DNA of 47,965 bases. Source: a bacterium (GTDB lineage Bacteria; CSSED10-310; JAFGSJ01). Of this stretch, positions 43,465 to 47,965 are shown piece after piece (positions within the stretch are counted from its first letter, which is position 1; the number at the start of each line of letters is the position of its first letter). The stretch lies in assembly GCA_016934675.1 (NCBI GenBank), contig JAFGSJ010000026.1, positions 1 through 47,965 on the forward strand. Reading direction: 5' to 3'. Position numbers and translations under genes: made by a program. The notes beneath the pieces were generated by a model. The model searched no databases, had not been told where the DNA came from, and worked only from the letters and a program-made list of their open reading frames with translations.

Positions 43465-46086
43465 CTATTCTGATAGGCTTTTCAAGTAGTCCTGATACGT
43501 CAAAGCCGGTCTGATCATGGCCCGGAATGCAGCTTGCTCCTTCATCTTTTGCCATAACTGTCGGATTTGTGGATCATCCGGCGAGGAACGAGGTCTGGAC
43601 TGGGTGAATTGAGCGAAATCAGCAGTTGAAGATGATGTCGTATCTAATGCTTTTATGGTCAAGGTCGGATCGCCGAGCAAGGTCATGCCGTAGAACCAGC
43701 TCCAACTGTCCTCACCATTGATTTGGAACCATTCGAGGAACGATTGGCCAAATGTTTTCGATCGGGCCAGGGGCGAGTAATAATCTTCGAAATTGAGCAT
43801 GGCCCCGGTTTTCGTGCTACCGACCGAGATCAAGCCATAGTCGTTATCAAGAATATAACTGTAACCCATACAGGGTGTTTCAACATAGCGTGCTCCCGAA
43901 CAATTGAACTGATTATAGAAATGGACTCGTGGATTGATCTGACCGATCATGTCCCAGGAGAAATTACCCCCATCCAAGCCGAAAAAGGCTTGATTGTTAA
44001 GATCGATCGAGGTGTTCAAGGCGTCGAATCTCTTCCAGTAACAGTCGCCGAATTGGTCGCCGGCATCGGGTCCGACCCCGGATTCGCCGCCAAGGTAATC
44101 CGTGTTGAAGCGGCTATTCGGGTCAGCATCGTGATATAAACCGATCACCAGGAACTGGACCAATGGATCGTATTGGAGGGGGTTGTCTGGAGCCGGATCA
44201 AACGTCAAATCGGTGAAAGCGGCACCCGCTTCATCGATAAAGCGTGCCGAGAAGGCGAAATCATTGGTCCACCAGTTACGGACTTTGATCAAGAGACGAT
44301 TGGGACCGGCAAGCAGGGTCACTGGGACGAGTAACTGGTCAGATTGATAACCGCTGTCTTCGTAATCATAATCGTTCTGAAAAACGACCCGTTCACCATT
44401 GAGCCAGACAGCGATCCCATTATTTTTAAAACCGAGTGAAAGCAGGGCTGTCCTCTGAAAAGGCGAATAAACGCGGACATAGCCATAGGCCACAGATTCG
44501 TTCGGAATGTTGCCGAAAGCGTCCCGCAGGTTGATATTCGGGATTGGACTCTGATACTCAGACCATTGTGACGAGGGACTCGGATCGGCTGTGCTCTCGC
44601 CTCCGATAAAATCTTTATTAAGCAGGTTCCACCAGTTTGTGTTTGCATTGTGATAGGGCCCGGAAAGGAGCCAACCGGTGATATAGCCCCCCAGAAAAGC
44701 CCCGGCGTATTGGGGCGGTGACGACTGTTGCTCGAGCCCCGGCACTTCTTGCCAAGTACCATCATGGACCGCCATTTCGAAGGTGAAACGATCGTACGAG
44801 GAATAATATATGCCCTGGGCTATCTTGAGCAGCAATCTGTTCGAACCGCTTATCAGGGTGATCGGTATGTCGAAATAGCCGTTACCCGTTCCGTTTTCAT
44901 TAGTCGACTCAGCCAGCAAGGCCCCATTCAGATAGAGTTTGAACGGATCGGTGATTTTTACCGACAGCCACGCCTCCGTTGTACTGGAAACGCTGAGATA
45001 TGTATGAGCATAACAGACACAATTGGAGGGTGTCATGGAAAAGGTACTGTAGGTCCAGTCGGAATGGGCCATGATCTGCATCAACTGATATCCCTGTCCC
45101 AAACGGGTAGCATAATCGGTGCTGTTTGTCATCAGGGAATCATATTCGAGGTCGACCGCACTGGGTCCGAGCATTTGTTCGAGCCCATAGTAATACGGTT
45201 GTGAGCCATAGTGAAAACTGGTCCAATCATCGTCGACATAGGCCATGAAACGAGCGGGTAAGCTGAGCGCCCCTGTTCGATATTGTTCGATTTTCTGGAA
45301 ATAGGCACTCAATGTGCCTTGTGGGCCATCAACCCTTCCCAGAAATATGTCGGGTTGCACCGCCCCGATATGGTCCTCGAACATACCGTCGCCATCACTG
45401 TCGATCCAGGTACCATCGAGGTCCATGTAGTACAGATCAATCGGGAACTGTTCGTCTTCAAGACTGAACCAGGCCACAGGCAATTCACCGATAAAAAACG
45501 CGCCTTTTAAATCGGGACCGATAGCCCTAAGCTGATCACGGACCTCCATTACGGGTGCGGAACCAGAAAAGAAATATAGCTGAACATTCCAATTCTCGAG
45601 GGTGCGGGCCTCGATATATTCGACAATTTCAGTTTTCAGCGTTTGCCATTGCGGACCAGACACAACCACGGCCAGAGTATTTTCCGGATCAGGACAATTA
45701 TGAACGAGAATTTCATATGGAGAACTGTCGAAATCACCAATGGAAAAATACAGTTCGATGAGGCCTGACGCAGCGACGGTCAACTCGACTTCGGTCCGGG
45801 CCCCCTCGAGCCAGAATGAATCGGGCGAGACACTGCCCTTCGAGGCTGACACCTGAACGGTACAATGAGCATTGACACTTTCATTACCCTGGTCATCCAA
45901 GGCCTTGAGCGTTATTCTCACCGGAGCATCATTACAGGTAGCATGGTTCCCGGAAATGACCAGGTCGGCCGGTAGAACAATCTCGAACAAACTGATCTCT
46001 CCGTCGCAACTGCCCATGAGCAAAGCGATACAGGATACCAAAATAAGAGTATAAACAGATTTCAAATATCGAGTTTCATATTTCAT
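43465..46086 (-). CDS. C25 (gingipain-like) cysteine peptidase lipoprotein with inserted beta modules
   Basis: The 873-residue protein has a lipoprotein-type signal (LMGSC, C27) and an N-terminal Ig-like region (about 35-130). A C25 caspase-like core follows: LAVVVSGPQWQ, FFIGELPVAWF, FLGRVDG, candidate histidine H341 in IMAHSDWTYS, candidate cysteine near 729 in QFNCSGARYVE, end signal TLLGDPTLTIKAL. Between the two catalytic regions lie about 385 residues with two related beta modules (about 375-440 KLYLNGALLAES, and about 545-620 AVWLNGERVVF). Each follows a GGES-containing segment. C25 enzymes act on the cell surface. It follows the PEBP gene by 14 bases. Confidence 0.78.
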   Translation of the reverse strand: MKYETRYLKSVYTLILVSCIALLMGSCDGEISLFEIVLPADLVISGNHATCNDAPVRITLKALDDQGNESVNAHCTVQVSASKGSVSPDSFWLEGARTEVELTVAASGLIELYFSIGDFDSSPYEILVHNCPDPENTLAVVVSGPQWQTLKTEIVEYIEARTLENWNVQLYFFSGSAPVMEVRDQLRAIGPDLKGAFFIGELPVAWFSLEDEQFPIDLYYMDLDGTWIDSDGDGMFEDHIGAVQPDIFLGRVDGPQGTLSAYFQKIEQYRTGALSLPARFMAYVDDDWTSFHYGSQPYYYGLEQMLGPSAVDLEYDSLMTNSTDYATRLGQGYQLMQIMAHSDWTYSTFSMTPSNCVCYAHTYLSVSSTTEAWLSVKITDPFKLYLNGALLAESTNENGTGNGYFDIPITLISGSNRLLLKIAQGIYYSSYDRFTFEMAVHDGTWQEVPGLEQQSSPPQYAGAFLGGYITGWLLSGPYHNANTNWWNLLNKDFIGGESTADPSPSSQWSEYQSPIPNINLRDAFGNIPNESVAYGYVRVYSPFQRTALLSLGFKNNGIAVWLNGERVVFQNDYDYEDSGYQSDQLLVPVTLLAGPNRLLIKVRNWWTNDFAFSARFIDEAGAAFTDLTFDPAPDNPLQYDPLVQFLVIGLYHDADPNSRFNTDYLGGESGVGPDAGDQFGDCYWKRFDALNTSIDLNNQAFFGLDGGNFSWDMIGQINPRVHFYNQFNCSGARYVETPCMGYSYILDNDYGLISVGSTKTGAMLNFEDYYSPLARSKTFGQSFLEWFQINGEDSWSWFYGMTLLGDPTLTIKALDTTSSSTADFAQFTQSRPRSSPDDPQIRQLWQKMKEQAAFRAMIRPALTYQDYLKSLSE

Positions 46087-46099
46087 AATCTTTTCTCTG

Positions 46100-46651
46100 T
46101 TAGTGCGTGAATTTGCCCATCAAGGTGCCTTTGGCCAGAATATGGCCCGCCATGGCTTTTTCAACAGCGACTTTTGTTGCATCCGAATCGAGTTTCAATT
46201 CGGTATCCAAAGCGAATAACTTGAAATAGTAGCGATGTGTCCCGCTAGGCGGACAGGGGCCTCCGTACCCGACCATTCTGAAATCAGTCATTCCCTGAAT
46301 TCCACCGATCTGTGGCCGCTTGCTTTTAACCGTTTTTTCGGGGAGACCGGTCAGATCGGGCGGAATATTGAAATATACCCAATGGACCCAGGTCCCGATC
46401 GGTGCATCGGGGTCGTCCATGATCAGGACCAGCGATTGGGTGCCAACCGGCACACCGCTCCAGGAAAGAGGCGGTGAAACATCTTCTCCCTTACAGGTGT
46501 AACGTGCTGGGATCTTACCGCCTGATTGAAAAGCAGTCGAGGTTATGATTAAACCCTCTTTGGCTTTATCAGCCGCGGTGGTCCCGGATACGACACCCCA
46601 CAATACTACTATCGCACTGAAAAAAAGCGTTTTCTGATAAAACCGAACCAT
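46100..46651 (-). CDS. YbhB/YbcL-type PEBP (Raf-kinase-inhibitor-like) protein, exported
   Basis: The 183-residue protein has a signal peptide (to about TTAADKAKEG) and the PEBP fold: FQSGGKIPARYTCKGEDVSP, LVLIMDDPDAPIGTWVHW, GYGGPCPPSGTHRYYFKLFA. This bacterial family binds anions or small phospho-ligands in the pocket formed by DPDAP and GPCPPSGTHRY; its role is not well known. I chose the ATG at 46651 because GGGAGG lies about nine bases upstream and a signal follows. It is probably co-transcribed with the C25 peptidase. Confidence 0.92.
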   Translation of the reverse strand: MVRFYQKTLFFSAIVVLWGVVSGTTAADKAKEGLIITSTAFQSGGKIPARYTCKGEDVSPPLSWSGVPVGTQSLVLIMDDPDAPIGTWVHWVYFNIPPDLTGLPEKTVKSKRPQIGGIQGMTDFRMVGYGGPCPPSGTHRYYFKLFALDTELKLDSDATKVAVEKAMAGHILAKGTLMGKFTH

Positions 46652-46754
46652 TTCTTTTGCCTCCCGATAGCATGACCAGTGTGTATACAATTGCTCTGTT
46701 AAACGACCTCTTTTCCTGTCAGGCCCTGCTCCGTTTACCTGCACCAGACAAGCC

Positions 46755-47027
46755 TCAAAAATATATTTTCCTTTCCCGACAATAATTTTTCAACATGACA
46801 AGGGCATGATTTAACCTGCTTATTTTTGTATTTTTGGCTTTCAGGGCTTGAAAATCCTCGAGGTCCACGGCTGTGCCCCGGACTTCCTGGAGCAACTTGG
46901 TCAATTCATGCTGCAGAGTCTTGAACTTATCGACCGGGGTCCCCCTGAACATGACCACGGTTAATTGAATATAACCTTCGGCAATATCTTTAGCCAAACG
47001 ACTCATACTCGGGATTGGTAATGCCAT
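46755..47027 (-). CDS. Small conserved-looking helical protein of unknown function
   Basis: The 90-residue protein is mostly helical (YIQLTVVMFRGTPVDKFKTL, then LTKLLQEVRG and ISRLNHALVMLKNYCRERK). The ATG at 47027 has GGAGGTG four to five bases upstream, which strongly favours it over 47057. There is no signal peptide and no recognised domain. It lies about 100 bases upstream of the PEBP gene on the same strand and might belong to that unit. Confidence 0.6.
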   Translation of the reverse strand: MALPIPSMSRLAKDIAEGYIQLTVVMFRGTPVDKFKTLQHELTKLLQEVRGTAVDLEDFQALKAKNTKISRLNHALVMLKNYCRERKIYF

Positions 47028-47352
47028 AGCACCTCCACCGGTAGAAAGGTTGCGCACAACTCATGTCCGTTCCTTCTCATTCTCTTTTAATAGTACGTAT
47101 ACTAATCGGCCTCGATTTTGAAGTCAAGATTTGTCGAAGGAATGCGGACATCCGGGACAGTAAAAAATCGCCCCCTACTCAGGTTTGATGAGATTTTATC
47201 AGGTTATCGCGATCAAGTTCCAAGTGTAACGCGATCCAACGGTGAATGAGTTTTTGAAGAGTGCAGAGTTTACCCCCTCACATTTCTCTAGCTCGAAACC
47301 TGCTCAACCCTCATGAATATTGCTATTCCCCTTTGGAGGTATGACTCGCTTC
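47028..47352. other. Intergenic, no recognised feature
   Basis: This is the upstream region of the small gene and should hold its promoter. It is AT-rich near 47085-47110 with no convincing box pair. I see nothing further. Confidence 0.4.
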
Positions 47353-47801
47353 CTGTCCACCTTTGGAGGGGCCGGGGGGAGGACTTCCCGGAGCTACCAA
47401 CTCTTCTACCGAATGTCTCTCCCGGATGATGCCGCTTTTCAACAGTGACTCGCTCCGCCTGGTACAATTGTTCGTAGTCCCACGTTTACGTGGGCTCTTT
47501 CCCGTTCAATACCAAAAAGCCCCACTGAAGCGGTTGTTGATGTATTGTTATTCAATGCTGCGTGCCAGCCTTTGTAACGGCTTTAACCGTTTTTGTTGTA
47601 TTTTTTATAATTCCTGGACGAACGCCGGAAGGCGTTACTACGTACATGAATGAAATCGTCAGTCTCTGACCTGTCCCAAGCTCGTCGAGGGACCTGTCCC
47701 GAGCTTGTCGAGGGAATGTGGAACTCGAATAATTGTACCAGGGCGTGTGCTTGATCATCCCTTGAGAATTCCACCCCTCGACCCCCGCCAGCGGGGGACA
47801 G
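47353..47801. repeat. Interrupted palindromic element plus host-repeat segment
   Basis: The left end CTGTCCACCTTTGGAGG and the right end GCCAGCGGGGGACAG match the element at 37606-37740, but about 350 extra bases separate the halves. That insert contains the host-repeat segment TGGTACAATTGTTCGTAGTC with an empty TTTA site (CCCACGTTTACGTGGG, 47480-47494). It also holds a tandem pair CCTGTCCCAAGCTCGTCGAG / CCTGTCCCGAGCTTGTCGAG at 47667-47712. Repeats are thus nested within repeats. Confidence 0.6.
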
Positions 47802-47965
47802 AGCCTGTTTACGGCTCAACAGACAATTTTGTTCCGCAGGACATGCGAGTGTATAATAGGACAGTCAAACACCAACTTCGTAAACGTAATCGTTATCGAG
47901 TTTTTTGGGAAGTTATGCGTGATCCTGAGCAAATATGTAAGATAAATCTCACCATTCGAAAGGAA

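Overview
This window looks like a piece of the chromosome of an uncultured Gram-negative, probably anaerobic bacterium. The outer membrane is implied by a TonB-dependent receptor (38760-41501), a TolC-type channel with an RND pump, and several lipoproteins. Anaerobic amino-acid fermentation is implied by an aminotransferase, indolepyruvate:ferredoxin oxidoreductase and ADP-forming acyl-CoA synthetase operon (2432-8398). I see no ribosomal or marker gene that fixes the phylum. The style (carboxypeptidase-regulatory TonB receptors, C11/C25 peptidases, SUMF1-like surface proteins, many small palindromic repeats) fits one of the candidate phyla, but that is only an impression.

Layout. 1-1429: SUMF1-like membrane protein A (minus). 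2432-8398: aminotransferase-iorA-iorB-acyl-CoA synthetase operon (minus). 8399-13887: a gene-poor, repeat-rich island whose only convincing gene is SUMF1-like protein B (10524-11654). That gene is bracketed by two direct copies of a 521-bp repeat and, further out, by two inverted copies of a 250-bp structured element. 13888-24408: housekeeping and accessory genes: glycosyltransferase, cohesin-like lipoprotein, LIM-DA1 metallopeptidase, response regulator with a PilZ-like domain, J-domain protein, aldo/keto reductase, second glycosyltransferase, M29-type aminopeptidase and HemD. 24437-31527: PLP aminotransferase and the RND pump-adaptor-TolC operon. 31749-34945: C11 peptidase, a decayed membrane-protein locus and a YcaQ-type DNA glycosylase. 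35363-37785: a decayed IS1182-type insertion sequence in repeat arms. 37945-46651: helix-turn-helix/coiled-coil protein, TonB receptor, truncated multiheme cytochrome, C25-type peptidase and PEBP protein. 46755-47965: a small unknown gene, then repeats.

How genes work together. The 2432-8398 operon would turn amino acids into 2-oxo acids, then acyl-CoA with reduced ferredoxin, then acid plus ATP. The tolC/adaptor/pump trio is a complete tripartite exporter. The cohesin-like lipoprotein and the LIM-DA1 peptidase overlap and are probably co-translated at the envelope. The PEBP protein and C25 peptidase also form a short exported-protein operon.

Most unusual points: (i) the two SUMF1-like paralogues differ at their C-termini in a pattern like the variable region of a diversity-generating retroelement, and share a near-identical hairpin flank right after the stop codon; (ii) a bacterial LIM-domain protein carries a DA1-like HEXXH peptidase domain best known from plants; (iii) a short non-autonomous element (9816-10010) shares its ends with the IS at 35440-37365, and its target duplication can be read from empty copies of the host repeat; (iv) several families of palindromic dispersed repeats fill the intergenic space.
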